DNA of 64,000 nucleotides, from contig OX328109.1 of NCBI GenBank assembly GCA_946811185.2, positions 11,816,255 through 11,880,254 on the forward strand. Reading direction: 5' to 3'. Shown one piece after another: positions 9,639-20,283 of this stretch (position 1 is its first letter; each line of letters opens with the position of its first letter). The notes beneath the pieces are model-generated. The model saw nothing but the letters and a program-made list of their open reading frames with translations, was not told the origin of the DNA and ran no database searches. The position numbers and the translations under genes were made by a program. The DNA comes from Hippopus hippopus. Lineage: Eukaryota; Mollusca; Bivalvia; Cardiida; Cardiidae.

Positions 9639-12483
9639 ATGAGTTTGTTTATTAGATTTACAAATGTAGCTAGACGAGCTGCGTCTAATGTTTACTCTGG
9701 GGCAAGACGGCTAGCCGCAGCTGTCGTACCAGAATCCATACAAAGAAGAATAACTGATTTTGGTAATTGGTTAAGCGGTAATGTTGAGACAACACAAATA
9801 CCACAAGTGTTGGATGAAATTGTTGAACATGTTAGAGAAAATTACCCTCCAATACAGCCGTTTGAAATTAGACTTGCGCAATCCGCATTTAGAGAGTATG
9901 CTGCTCAACATGTTATAGAGGGTAGAGAAGGCTACACCCCACAACCATTTTTCGCAGAAACGTGGATGCCTCTTATAAACACTCTTAAAAATAACCTACA
10001 AACAAAGGTAAAACTTGTACTTAGGTGTAAATTACGGTTAACGACAAATCTTGACCAAGGTCCTGTTGAACGTGCTTTCCATAGTAAACATCATTTAAAT
10101 TTAAACAGAGGAGAAGTAGAGGATTTGTTGAATAAAATGATAGATGAAGTTTTAGAAAATTTAGCTAATTTCCAAAGAGAAGGTAGTGGTTGGACTTTTG
10201 GAAGTATAGTGCGGTTAGAATTACATACAGCTGCTTATATTCCTTTAAGAGCTAATGGTCACTTACCTTTACCAAAATGGATTGCTAACAAAAAAGCAGT
10301 TATCAATATGAAAAATAAAGATGACAAATGCTTTTTATGGTGTGTTTTAAGAGCGCTAAACCCTAAGGACAACCATCCAGAAAGAACTGACAAGGATTTG
10401 CAAGCAAAGGAAAGTAGTGTAAACATGGAAGGAATAAATTATCCTGTTTCGTTTAAAGATATAGATAAGTTTGAAAAACAAAATTCAGAAATTAGTGTAA
10501 AAGTGTATGGGTATGAGAAAATAAAGAAATATACTTATCCTCTTAGGCTTACAAAAGATGAAAAAAGTAATCATATCGACCTTCTTTTTATTAAAGATGA
10601 GGAAAACATGCACTATGCTCTCATAAAGAAATTTAATAGTTTAGTGAGAAAACAAGTAACTAACAATGGTGGTATGGAATATTGTAAACGATGTATGAAT
10701 CATTTTGGTAGTAAAGAACTTTTAGAGAAACATATGCGATACTGTAATAAGCACGAACCTATTACTTTAGAAATGCCAAAACCAGGTACTATGTTAGCTT
10801 TTGAAAACCATGCTAGAAAACTTCGGGTTCCCTTTGCTGTATACGCTGATTTTGAAAGTGTTTTAGAACCAATATACACGTGCCAACCAAACCCAGAAGA
10901 AAGTTACACTATACAACGTCAAAAGCATATACCTTGCAGTTTTTCCTATATTATAAAATGTTTTGATGATACTGTGTGTGCTCCTATAGAAAGAAGTTAT
11001 ACTGGAAAAAATGCTGAGGAAGTTTTTATAAACTGGTTAAAAGATGATATTCAAGAAATTCATCAACGGTACCACCAAAACCCAAAACCTATTGAAATAA
11101 CAATAGAGGAAAAAATAAAATATATACAACAAACACATTGTTGGATTTGTGGTGGAAAATTTAATCGTGCTAATTATAGAGAAAGAGATCATTGTCATTT
11201 TACAGGTAAATATAGAGGCGCCGCGCATAATGAATGCAACCTAAAAGCTAAAAATCCTAACTTCACACCTGTGTACCTTCATAATCTTAGTGGATATGAT
11301 GCTCATCTTTTTATTAAATGCCTTGGTAAATCTGTTGGAAAGATTGATTGTATTCCAAATAATGAAGAGAAATATATTAGTTTTAGTAAAGACATTTGGG
11401 TTGGAGAAAATACAAGTCATAAAATTAGATTTCTTGATAGCTTTAAGTTTATGAATTCAAGTTTGGATAAACTTTCAAGCAACTTAGAGGAAAGTCAGTT
11501 AAAAATTTTAGCAAAATATTTTACTAAAGAACAACTACCGTTAGTTAGGAGAAAAGGAGTTTTTCCTTATGAATACCTAGATTCTTTTGATAAACTTAAA
11601 GAAGAGAAATTACCACCCAAAAAAGCATTTTACTCTAGTTTAAACAAAGAAGGAACTACAGATGAAGATTATGCTCATGCGCAAAAGGTTTGGAAAGCTT
11701 TTAATATGAAAACGTTTAAGGATTACTTAGAACTTTACAACAAAACAGATGTATTGCTTTTAGCTGATGTTTTTGAAAACTTTAGAGATGTTTGTTGTGA
11801 AAACTATGACTTAGATCCTAGTTGGTATTATACTGCTCCTGGTTTAGCTTGGGATGCAGCATTGAAAATAACAAAAGTAAACCTAGAACTTTTATCTGAT
11901 CCTGATATGCTTTTGATGGTAGAATTGGATATTAAAGGGGGGTGTTAGTATGTGTAGCAAAAGATATGGAAAAGCAAATAATGAGGGTATGAGCGAATTA
12001 TATGATCCTAGTAAACCAACAAAATATTTATTATATATAGATGCAAACAGCCTTTACCCTTGGGCAATGAGCCGTCCTCTTCCTACTCACGGTTTTAAAT
12101 AGATGAATAAGAAAGAAATAGAAAATTGGCAAAAAATTCCATGTATATTAGAAGTAGATTTAGAATACCCTAAAGAATTACATGATTTACACACCGACTT
12201 TCCTTTAGCACCTGAACGTTTAAAGATAGAAAAAGTAGAAAAACTTATTCCAAACTTAAATAATAAAAAGAATTATGTTAATCATCATGAGGTTTTCAAA
12301 ACATGTGTTGAATTAGGTTTAAAGATTACAAAAATACATCAAGGAATTAAGTTTGAGGAAAGTGCATGGCTTAAGTCATATATTGATACAAACATTGAAC
12401 TAAGAAAAGCAGCTAAAAATAATTTTCAAAAAGAGTTTTTTAAGTTGATGAATAATTCAGTCTTTGGTAAGACTATGGAAAAC
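9639..12483 (+). pseudogene. Protein-primed family B DNA polymerase, truncated
   Basis: The first 769 codons are open. They hold an N-terminal domain of unknown role, a KCFLWCVLRALNP block, a C2H2-like finger (C-x2-C ... H-x5-C), the exonuclease site YADFES, an inserted treble-clef-like CWICGGKF ... DHCHFTGKYRG ... CNLKAK module, Exo II HNLSGYDAH, and Exo III YNKTDVLLLADVF. A 1-nt G-run insertion near 11935-11942 then shifts the frame, a TAG replaces Trp at 12100-12102, and the sequence ends abruptly at 12483 just after motif B (NNSVFGKT). Motif C and the C-terminus are missing. Polintons use this enzyme for protein-primed replication of linear DNA. Confidence 0.9.
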
Positions 12484-12495
12484 TTTACCTGTGAA

Positions 12496-12509
12496 AGTTA
12501 TATTTTACG
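12496..12509 (+). repeat. 14-bp direct repeat, left copy
   Basis: AGTTATATTTTACG occurs here and again at 13160-13173, bracketing the accessory minus-strand gene. It begins 13 bp after the break in polB. It could mark an insertion or a recombination junction; chance is possible in such AT-rich DNA. Confidence 0.5.
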
Positions 12510-13133
12510 TTTGATTGTGCTTTTTTTTCTTTGAAAGTATTCTAGTATTCCTCTAAATTGTTTATCTCTTTCCTCTTGTGGTTTTTCTATTTCTTTAAAG
12601 TTAAATAAAATATGTTTGTAATTTCCAGCATATTTATCAAAAGGCTGAATATGTAAAAATGGTATAAACTCTGCTTTGTTAAAATCATAACCTAAATTAG
12701 ATAAATAATTATTTAATTCTTCTTCTCTTGTTCTGTTCTTTTTTGCACCATCATAGTGTATTCTAAAACCTTCTCCAATACCATCACTATTTTCTAAAGA
12801 TAACTCAGTATCAAACTGGTAAAAAAAGTGCTTACAACATGAAGATGCATATAATGTAAATAATGGACTGAAGTCTTCATATAACTCAACTTCATCCCAA
12901 ACGGGAAAAAAGAATAAATCAAAGTGTATCGCTCTATCATTATATTTTATAACAGCTTTACTATATTTATAATAACAAGTATCCATTATATTGGCAACTG
13001 TATGAATATAATCTTTGCTACGAGCATTAGGAAAATATATGAAATCATAACCTTTGTATTTAATTGGTTTTCCTGAGTATTTTAGTTTATCTTCTAAAGT
13101 TCTTTTTAGTTCTAATTTTAAACAAGATTCCAT
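12498..13133 (-). CDS. Unknown 211-aa accessory protein at the polB break point
   Basis: The frame is intact, with ATG at 13133 preceded on its strand by ATATATAAAA, the same start signature as the Polinton genes. This suggests that it belongs to a related element. The product is rich in Tyr/Phe/Lys with charged C-terminal residues; I recognise no domain, signal peptide or membrane segment. It has no counterpart in copy 2. It lies in the opposite orientation to the truncated polB and is bracketed by a 14-bp direct repeat. Confidence 0.55.
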   Translation of the reverse strand: MESCLKLELKRTLEDKLKYSGKPIKYKGYDFIYFPNARSKDYIHTVANIMDTCYYKYSKAVIKYNDRAIHFDLFFFPVWDEVELYEDFSPLFTLYASSCCKHFFYQFDTELSLENSDGIGEGFRIHYDGAKKNRTREEELNNYLSNLGYDFNKAEFIPFLHIQPFDKYAGNYKHILFNFKEIEKPQEERDKQFRGILEYFQRKKSTIKRKI

Positions 13134-13159
13134 TTTTATATATGCATTAAAAAAAGTTA

Positions 13160-13173
13160 AGTTATATTTTACG
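13160..13173 (+). repeat. 14-bp direct repeat, right copy
   Basis: Identical to 12496-12509; see that entry. Confidence 0.5.
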
Positions 13174-13189
13174 CTTGTTTTAGTTTTCT

Positions 13190-13417
13190 TTCATCATCTG
13201 GGAAATGGTTTGTTAGTCGAGATTCATGTTTAACTAGTTAGTCGGTTAGCCTGGTTAACTAGTTAGTTAAACAAAAAAAATTTTAGGGGGTGGTAAGTCG
13301 AGGTGAGGGTTAGTTGGTTGAATGGTTAGTCGGTTGAAGGGTTAGTCGGTTGAAGGGTTAGTCGATATGATTGAATTGAGAATTTAATTAGCATAACCGT
13401 CGCATCGAGTAGACGAA
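13190..13417. repeat. Non-coding junction with GGTTAGTCGGTTGAAG tandem units
   Basis: This is a short non-coding stretch between the accessory gene and the CCHC-knuckle gene. Three to four 15-16-bp units of GGTTAGTCGGTTGAAG type lie at about 13308-13363, preceded by looser TTAACTAGTTAGT repeats. It may be the edge of the second virus-like unit, but I see no inverted repeat partner. Confidence 0.5.
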
Positions 13418-14002
13418 TTAGCGCGGGTGAGAGCGTTTTTGGCCGGGATAGGGTAAATAACTATCTACTGACGTACTCTCGATCTGTATATTTTCGATCT
13501 GATTTTCAATCGTTGTCGATGTTGTAGCTTGTGTCGAGTTTGTTTTCCATTTATTTTCGTTGCAGAATGATTTTAGAACACCGACAAATATCATGGAGTG
13601 AATTTCAGCACCCAGTTTCATTGTTGGTGAAATTTTGATATCGTGACTGCGTGGATCCACGTAGACAAAAACGACTGTTTCTGTCTGCTTTTCTTTTTCT
13701 GAACAATTTCTGGCCCAGTGTCCTGGTTTGTTGCATGTAAAGCAAATATTTGTTCTCTTGCCATCCGTCCTATATCGTTTATCGATCGTTGCTTGCTCCA
13801 AAACTCTGTATCTCGTAATACGGTAAACATCTTTTTCTGTTAATTGTTGGTGGGATAAAAATGACCCCATGTAGTTACCGATATGTTGAACTTGATACTT
13901 TGACGGAATATTGCTGATCTCATAGTCGTGGTTGTATGGGTTAACATACAGATACATCTTCTTTCCTAGCAGTGCTGTACTTTGTATCTTGATTTCACTC
14001 AT
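13418..14002 (-). CDS. CCHC zinc-knuckle protein with internal duplication
   Basis: This is a 194-aa intact frame. A CCHC knuckle CFTCNKPGHWARNC lies at about residues 87-100, the type found in nucleic-acid-binding proteins such as retroviral nucleocapsids. Two similar segments flank it: KKMYLYVNPYNHDYEIS near residue 15 and VVFVYVDPRSHDIKIS near residue 111, suggesting an internal duplication. The C-terminus is Ser/Thr/Asn-rich and ends in a basic KRSHPR. The gene diverges from the second polB through a shared 148-bp promoter. It is probably an RNA- or ssDNA-binding accessory protein; the exact role is unknown. Confidence 0.65.
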   Translation of the reverse strand: MSEIKIQSTALLGKKMYLYVNPYNHDYEISNIPSKYQVQHIGNYMGSFLSHQQLTEKDVYRITRYRVLEQATIDKRYRTDGKRTNICFTCNKPGHWARNCSEKEKQTETVVFVYVDPRSHDIKISPTMKLGAEIHSMIFVGVLKSFCNENKWKTNSTQATTSTTIENQIENIQIESTSVDSYLPYPGQKRSHPR

Positions 14003-14150
14003 GATTTTTTATCAGCTGTACTGTCTGAAGTCGATCAGAGGAATGATGTAGTCTTCGTAGCTATCGTCTCTATTTATACACCATTGGGTTGAAAGGCTCT
14101 ATAAAATGCCAAGTTTTCTGACTTACGGTGTCTTGCAATCAGACATAAAC
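14003..14150. promoter_or_regulatory. Divergent promoter with two TATA boxes
   Basis: TATAAATA (minus strand, from 14071-14078) points to the CCHC gene and TATAAAA (14100-14106) points to polB. Each lies about 45-70 bp from its ATG, a distance that suits ordinary RNA polymerase II initiation with a short leader. This differs clearly from the ATG-proximal TATAAAA of the Polinton copies. Confidence 0.65.
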
Positions 14151-17100
14151 GATGGCTAAAAGAAAAAGATTAGTACCCTACTCAGACAGTGAAAGTGACG
14201 ATGAGTCATTTCTACCAGCAAAAAAGAAAAACATTGAAAGAAGAAGAAAGTGACAGTGAAGACGATTTTTCTTCACCCAAGAAAAAGCCTGTAAAAATGA
14301 TCGTTGAAAGTGAGAGTGAAGATGATTTCTCATCAAAAAAATTCATTGAGGACAGAAAAGAAGAAAGTAACGACACTACTTTAGACATGAGAAGTCTGTA
14401 TGACTTAACGGAGATGGGAAAAAAGAAATCAAGGAAATTTAGAACAGAATCACATCTGTTGTCGGCGTCTTTCAAGAAATTTGAAGAATTACCATCCCAT
14501 CAACTGATCGGATTATTTGACGATGTCACCCATCAAATGATTAAAAAATTAAATGCTGAGCAGACGGATATGATTAGAATTAGTATCAACCATCCTTCAT
14601 TGGATATGGGACTTCATAGTCCCTTCTTACCTACAGAACAGTTGAAAGGCGAAACTATGTTAAATGAAATTGAACGAGTTTTACAATCGAATACAGATTT
14701 CGTCTTGAACGACGGATTCATGACATTTGACATCACACATACAATACCTCCAAGTGGTAGCGGAAAAAATAAAAAAAAGATCATCAGAATTGGATTCAAA
14801 GGTTTTTGCCAAGAAGAAACAATCAATTATTGAAATTGACAATCATGATCACCTATGTTTTGCAAGAGCAGTTGTGGTGGGTATTTGCTACAAGGAACGT
14901 GAAAACACCATAGCATGGAATAGAAGATGGGATTACATCAAAAGATCAAAGCATCCTCTCCAGAAAACTGAAGCTGAGAAATTATTGAGTGAAGCCGGAG
15001 TTTCATCAACACAGCCTGTAGGAATTGACGAATACAAAAAAATACAATCTTTCTTGTACGAAAAGGACTATATCATTAAAGTTTATGAACAGCATTCAAA
15101 AGTGGAAAAAGTATTCGAACATCCAGAAGTAAAAAGTGAGAGTAAAATCATACATTTGTACTTTCATCAAAACCACTATGATTTCATCAAAACCATGACA
15201 GGATTTCTTTGTTGTGGATATTATTTTGAGTTCTGTGATGTGGGATACTCAATGCGGGAAAGTCATGCATGTTCAAATATCTGTAAAAGCTGTTATCGCA
15301 AAGGAAAATGTCCATCAGAATCAAAAGAATATGTTTGCAGTGATTGTCATAGACGGTTCTTTAGTGTTGCATGTTTGACAAATCATAGAAATGTTCAAGG
15401 TAAAGAAAAGAATCTATACGTGAATTAGTGAAACTCTGTTCAAAATGTGGTCAACAATATCTAGTCAGAAAGAAAAATCATATCTGTCATGGAAAGAAAA
15501 AGTGTCATATCTGCAAGAAAATTGTTGACTTTTCTCATCGATGTTATATTCAGCCTTACCAAAGTAAGATGAATCATGACACCGATGACAAGACAAGTTC
15601 TTCTGCAGTCAAAAAAACATCGTTCATTTTCTTTGATTTCGAATGCAAACAAGACACGGGAGTTCACATTACTGTATTGCACACAGAGCATGTGATGAAT
15701 GTATCGATAAACCACTTAATTCCATTGTTCCACATGCAGTGAATTTAAAGAAGGAAGAGAAGTTATTCTTCAAGGTGAGGAAACTTTGAGTCAATTTTGC
15801 AACTGGCTCTTTTCAGGGCATAATAAAGGAGTCACGGCTATTGTCCATAATTTCAAAGGTTATGATGGTCAGTTTATTCTTGACTATATTGTCAAGGTTG
15901 GTTTAAAACTTCCAAACCTGATCATGAATGGAAATAATATTATGAAATTAGAATTGAATGGGGTGCGTTTGATTGATTCTTTCAATTTCATGAACTTTGC
16001 ATCGGCAAAATTTCCAGCTACATTTGGTCAAGAAATGAAAAAAGATTACTTTCCTCACTGGGCAAATACAGATGAATTCTAGGGATACATTGGTCCCTAC
16101 TTGGATATGTCTTATTACAAACCCGATTCAATGACTGAAGAGGCCAGATCAAATTTCATAGTCTGGTATAATGATAAGGTTCAAAGGGGTGAGGAATTCA
16201 ATTTTCAAAATGAGATGGAAATGTACTGTAGATCGGATGTTAATATCCTAAGACGGGGTTGTGGTGAATTCAGAAAAGTGTTTATTGAACAGGGTGGTAT
16301 TTGTCCATTTCTAGAGGCGATTACCATTGCCGATACAATTAACACGGTTTGGCGGAACAAGTATTTGCCTGAAAATCAAATAGCTATCATTTCAAGTAAA
16401 GATTCATCCAGACGTCGCTTTTCTATGAAAGCGATACGCTGGGTCCAAAGCGTGGCTGTGAAAAAAGGGATTAATATTCACCATGCAAAAAATAGTGGTG
16501 AAGTACAAATCGGGAGATACAGTGTAGACGGATTTCACCGTAAATCAAACGCTGTCTATGAATTCCCTGGGGATTTGTATCATGGCTGTCCTGTATATTA
16601 TACAGATCGAAAACAGATCAATCCCATCACTGGAAGAACAATGTCTGAATTGTACGAACGTACTTTTAAACGTTTAGGAGATATCAAAAAAAAAAAAAAA
16701 AAAAAAATGGGATATAACGTAGAGTTCATATGGGAGCATGAATTCGATGCTAAGATGAAGAAGGATAAAGAATACAAAAAACTCATTGAAAACCTATTTC
16801 CATATTGCGATCCCATCGATCCGAGGGAGGAGTTGTCTGGAGGAAGATGTAATGCAATAAAAATTGCCTATGATGTTGAGGGAAAAGGAGAGAAGGAAAT
16901 CAAGTACATTGATATTTGTTCTCTGTACCCTTATGTTTGCAAACACAAATCCTATCCTGTAGGTCAACCAAAAATCTTGATTGTTGAGAATATTGATATG
17001 AACAATATTCGGCAGTATGAAGGAATAATCAAATGCAAAGTTTTGGCCCCAGATGATTTGTTTCACCCCGTTCTCCCAGTTCACTGTAACAACAAAATGA

Positions 17101-18177
17101 TGTTTCCACTCTGTATGTGCAGAAGAAAGTTCAAACATTTGCAGACATAGCAAAGAAGAGAGGGCTTTGGTAGGAACTTGGATTATTTTTGAATTGTTCA
17201 AGGCTCTTGACTGTGGATATAGACTGTTGCATGTGTCTGAAATTTGGCATTTCGATTTTGTGTTGGATCAGTTCTTTAAAGACTATGTGGACAATTTCTA
17301 GAAAATTAAGCAAGAAGCCAGTGGTTACCCCAGTTGGTGTCAGACAGATTCAGAAAAAGATCAGTTTATTCGTGAATATGAGGAGGCAGAAGGTATTCGT
17401 CTTGATCCAAGTTGTATTAAAAAAAATCCTGGGAGAAGATCCTTTGCTAAGATTATGTTGAATTGTCTATGTGGAAAATTAGCCCAGCGTGAAAAAATGA
17501 CCCAGACGGAATACATCAACGATCCGTCTAAATATTTTGAATTGGTCACCAACCCAAATTTCACTGTGAAACATGTAGAAATCTTTGACGATGACTGTCC
17601 ATTCATCTTAGTTAACTACGAAACAAAAATGGAACATATTGATACTCACGCTACAGCCAATGTTATTGTAGAAGCCTACGTAACAGCTGATGCAAGGCTG
17701 GAATTATACAGCGTTCTTGAAGAGTTAAATGAAAAAGTTCTGTATTTCGATACAGATAGTTGTATGTACATTCATGATCCTGAATTATGGAACCCTCCCA
17801 TTATTAACAGTAGACTTGGAAAATAGACTGATGAAGAGCCTGATTGTAAAATCACTCATTTCAGAGGACTAGGACCAAAGAATTACGCTTACAAAATGAA
17901 AACAAAAAATGGGAAAGTGAAAACCAAATGTAAAGTGAAGGGAATTACTTTGGATTACAATACAAATCAAGTGTTGAATTTCGATACATATTCAAAATGT
18001 GCTTTGGATCGCACTACAGAAATTAAAATTCAGTATGACTGTAGAATCAAAAGACATAGAGATAGAACGGTTACCAGTGAGGCGCAAACAAAAACGTTTC
18101 GTTCTGTATACACCAAAAGAGTTATTGTAAATGATACTGACACTGTACCCTATGGTTATAAAACGTTGAGAAGGTAA
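14151..18177 (+). pseudogene. Second protein-primed family B DNA polymerase (Polinton/bidnavirus-like), multiply frameshifted
   Basis: The ATG at 14151 starts a basic/acidic tract (KRKRLVPYSDSESDD). Shifts near 14240, 14800, 15420 and 15660-15780, a TAG at 16080-16082, a shift near 17147, a TAG near 17299 and another near 17824 break the frame. Across the frames one reads a C-rich finger region (15240-15560), Exo I FFDFEC (about 15640), Exo II HNFKGYDGQF (15850), motif A YIDICSLYPY (about 16910), a NCLCGK motif B (17461) and motif C YFDTDSC (about 17748). The C-terminal FRGLGPKNYAYK block ends at TAA 18175-18177. A run of A bases at about 16685-16706 interrupts it. Its sequence is clearly a different lineage from the polB of copies 1 and 2. 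Not functional as read. Confidence 0.85.
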
Positions 18178-18247
18178 TTCCATGTTACATTGTTTTGAAG
18201 AGAACGGTCAAAGTAAGACGCAAAATATCAGTCAACACTAAAAAATT

Positions 18248-18888
18248 ATGTTGCCTTTACCAATAGAACTACGTGAAAAGATTTATAGAGAATTCGTTCA
18301 ACAGCATACACTCGATGAACGAATGCAGCTTAACATTAAATTCTACTGTGTGAAACTTTGGATAGATAAATTGCATAGAGGCTTTGCAAAAGGAGATTTG
18401 TCTTGCAAATTGTATGGTATACAGCACTTTATTGGAATGATGATAGACGATTCGGATTTAGAGTATATTCTCAAAGCTTATTTCGCAGAATGTTGGTGGA
18501 ACATTAGCGATATTGCTAAACAAATCATCAAAACTTCATTATCTTAGGAAGAACAGAAGAAAGTTTTCTGAACGTTCTGAAAATGAAATCAGTTTTATTT
18601 AACTTTTACTTACGCTACAAAAGAGGATCTATTCATGATTATGAGGAATCACTGGACACTATGGAAGGCTATATCTTATTTCATAGAGATGTTACAGAAG
18701 AAATTGTATATTCATCTCTTTCAACAAAAGACGTTAGAAAACATGTTTATCCATACAGAGGAATGCGTGAATTCAGTGAGATGGACAGTGTATATCCATT
18801 GTATTTGGGTGATGACAAATTGCACAAAGTTATTACGGAACATGAAGAAAAATGGAGAACTCGTGGTATTTGTGAATTTGCATTGTAA
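18248..18888 (+). pseudogene. Unknown protein downstream of second polB, one frameshift
   Basis: Two open pieces, 18248-18547 and 18583-18888, appear to be one gene. The first begins MLPLPIELREKIYREFVQ, reminiscent of an F-box-like start, though I would not insist on it. The second carries an acidic, Tyr-rich C-terminus. The break is near 18548. It is separated from polB by 70 bp and reads in the same direction. No enzyme motif is recognised. Confidence 0.5.
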
Positions 18889-18889
18889 A

Positions 18890-19110
18890 ATGTTATATTG
18901 TAAGAAATATTTCAATATTTCATATCAATACAATATTGTTTTAACACAGATATTGTTTTTTCAATCCATTGTTTTTTCATTGTTTTTTTTCACAGTTCAT
19001 GTCTTGTTTCATTGTACAAAAAGTTTAATCAATGACTTTTTTCTTTGACTGCAAGTCTTTGAGAGAAAATTGACAATTCGAAAGAAAGCTCCTTCCTTGT
19101 GAATGGTGAA
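18890..19110. other. AT-rich non-coding spacer
   Basis: T-rich and low in coding signal. The right part (19060-19110) is the downstream part of the minus-strand stem-loop unit. Nothing else is seen. Confidence 0.5.
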
Positions 19111-19114
19111 TGGT

Positions 19115-19130
19115 AGCCCTGAAAAGGGCT
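19115..19130 (-). terminator. Histone-type 3' stem-loop, copy A
   Basis: On the minus strand it reads AGCCCT-TTTC-AGGGCT, flanked 5' by AAAAAC and 3' by ACCA. A 6-bp stem with a UUUC loop is the form of replication-dependent histone mRNA ends. A purine-rich AAGGAAGGAGC and the shared TTGTCAATTTTCTCT tail follow at 19060-19100 on the minus strand. Confidence 0.75.
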
Positions 19131-19158
19131 GTTTTTTTCCATTCACTGGCTGGATAAA

Positions 19159-19263
19159 TTAATTCCATACCAGAGAAGGATACAGTTGGTGAAGCTTCTT
19201 TTGCCACCCACGATGTTCAGTAGGCGGCATGAAGTCCTTCAGGTCTGGGTAAATGTTCCTCAT
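19159..19263 (-). CDS. Small 34-aa protein or C-terminal fragment
   Basis: This is a minus-strand frame from ATG at 19263 to TAA at 19159-19161, 29 bp ahead of the histone-type stem-loop copy A in the right orientation. Composition (MRNIYPDLKDFMPPTEHRGWQ start) looks protein-like. It may be the end of a longer, decayed gene. No family is recognised. Confidence 0.35.
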   Translation of the reverse strand: MRNIYPDLKDFMPPTEHRGWQKKLHQLYPSLVWN

Positions 19264-19271
19264 CTTGACCT

Positions 19272-19530
19272 TTGGGGTACGAGTGTAAAAATAATGATGT
19301 CAAACAACGCTTTAAAGAAGCCTGCAAACAGATCGACTTGCTGGAACAACGTCAAGACGAGGTAGAGAAAAAATACGGGTTGGCAGAACGTGCAAATAAT
19401 AGATTGTTCTGTTATTACTTTCGGATAAAATTTTGGGTTATTGAAGAAACAATCGACATGTACTACGAGTAGGCCCATTCCAAAGCTAAACAAATGGACG
19501 AACTTCACCGGGAGCTGTTCAGCGATTAGG
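19272..19530 (+). pseudogene. Small coiled-coil protein gene ending in a histone-type 3' end
   Basis: The frame reads a charged helical segment (KEACKQIDLLEQRQDEVEKKYGL is visible across about 19310-19380), has an in-frame TAG at about 19470, then continues to a second stop at about 19530. No ATG opens the frame; the only possible start in frame is TTG at 19272, so the 5' part is lost or altered. The stem-loop copy B follows 39 bp after the end. Heptad-like Leu/Ile spacing suggests a coiled coil; the function is unknown. Confidence 0.4.
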
Positions 19531-19568
19531 TCCGACTCTGAATAATTCGAGTTGATTTCTTCAAAAAC

Positions 19569-19584
19569 AGCCCTTTTCAGGGCT
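19569..19584 (+). terminator. Histone-type 3' stem-loop, copy B, with HDE
   Basis: AGCCCT-TTTC-AGGGCT follows AAAAAC and is followed by ACCCA. The histone downstream element CAAGAAAGAGC lies at about 19593-19603, the spacing expected for U7 snRNP. This is the best of the five copies: the only departure from the canonical stem GGCYCT is A-T in the first base pair. Confidence 0.8.
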
Positions 19585-19639
19585 ACCCAACACCAAGAAA
19601 GAGCAAGCTTTCAAATTGTCAATTTTCTCTAAAAGAGTC

Positions 19640-19925
19640 ATCCTCTGACCAGAAAAAAACACAGTCAAAAAAAAAAAGATTAAGTCCAATTCCATTTTGC
19701 CTGAGAAAATATCCCATCATAGATAGACAAGGTAACCTTAAGCATTACCAGAGGAGGTGAAAAAAAAGACAGAGGAAAAGAGGTCTCCATCGACAACTCT
19801 CTAGCTAAATCTTTTCCCAAAGAAGAAAATCGTTCCTCAAACAGACTAAGTCCAAAATAATTTTGCCTAAGAAATCACATCTCTCCAAAAAAAAAATATA
19901 ACGAACTTTTTGATTGGATAACGTT
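19640..19925. repeat. Non-coding spacer with AGACTAAGTCCAA repeats
   Basis: The 13-bp motif AGAYTAAGTCCAA occurs at about 19678 and 19842 and again at about 20351, 21794 and 21845. Usually it lies shortly after a histone-type 3' end and is preceded by a run of A. TTTTGCCTRAGAAA follows the first two copies. Probable regulatory or dispersed repeat of this unit. Confidence 0.5.
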
Positions 19926-19990
19926 AATTCTGAGCCAAAGTAGGTCAACCCATCCTACTTTAAGTTATAAAAAGCCAATGTTTATACACC
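19900..19990 (+). promoter_or_regulatory. Compact promoter with inverted CCAAT, shared 20-bp box and TATA
   Basis: In order: TGATTGG (inverted CCAAT), TTAATTCTGAGCCAAAGTAG, GTCAACCC, then TTATAAAAAGCCA. A closely similar arrangement recurs at 20925-21000 (TTAATTCTGAGTCAAAGTAG, GTCAATCCCC, GTATAAAAGCCA). TATA to start-like distance and the ATG at 20010 fit a short leader. The reuse points to a promoter family controlling these small genes. Confidence 0.65.
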
Positions 19991-20009
19991 AAATCATAAT
20001 CGATCCACC

Positions 20010-20257
20010 ATGGTTCAGATTCTTCTTTGTCCTCTGTGTGCTCAAGCATGCGATATTGAGTGTGGGAAATGTACATTTTTCCTACAGTATCTTGGACAAA
20101 AACATAATTGTCCCAATCCAGATGAGGGATTTTATGATGAAGATGAAGACCTAGGGGTTTGGTGCGAATATTGCTGGCGAGAGATCAGACCAGTGGTTTA
20201 TACAGTGCAGGAATGGTCTCAACAGACAAGAAAAAAAAAAAAAAAAAAAAAAAAAAA
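20010..20257 (+). CDS. Cys-rich small protein (zinc-binding candidate)
   Basis: From ATG at 20010 the frame has two C-x2-C pairs (CPLC, CGKC), then an acidic tract (DEDEDLGVW) and CEYCW: spacing that suits zinc binding. It runs into a tract of about 27 A at 20231-20257 and would read through the stem-loop, so the original stop is probably lost in the A-run. True length is about 73 residues before the tract. It is driven by the compact promoter at 19900-19990. Function unknown. Confidence 0.5.
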
Positions 20258-20267
20258 CTGTACAAAC

Positions 20268-20283
20268 AGCCCTTTTCAGGGCT
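20268..20283 (+). terminator. Histone-type 3' stem-loop, copy C
   Basis: AGCCCT-TTTC-AGGGCT preceded by TACAAAC and followed by ACCCAACAC. The downstream element is weaker (CTACGAAAAGATC), and the TTGTCAATTTTCTCT tail follows at about 20318-20332. Confidence 0.75.

Larger units (their letters stand above)
1..12483 (+). mobile_element. Polinton/Maverick-type element, copy 1, truncated at both ends
   Basis: Gene order and protein similarity match the complete copy at 39505-56581 almost gene for gene: fibre, protease remnant, PLA2-integrase, ATPase, penton, pX-like, dUTPase-like, 227-aa protein homologue, 294-aa protein homologue, core-like, 115-aa homologue, major capsid, SAP-NUMOD1, polB. The left end lies outside the window. 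The right end stops inside polB at 12483, where unrelated sequence begins, so no right inverted repeat is present. Most genes carry frameshifts, nonsense codons or lost start codons, while the ATPase, the pX-like gene and the core-like gene stay open. This is an old, immobile copy. The family assignment rests on the set of hallmark genes. Confidence 0.9.

Noticed and set aside
9639..11948. Copy 1 polB as an intact gene
   Set aside because: The frame is long but lacks all polymerase palm motifs A and C in frame, and the DNA ends at 12483 before motif C.
13308..13363. CRISPR-like array
   Set aside because: Units are contiguous tandem repeats without spacers, in a eukaryotic context.
16598..17201. 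Minus-strand frames inside the second polB
   Set aside because: Antisense readings of a gene whose motifs A, B and C are on the plus strand.
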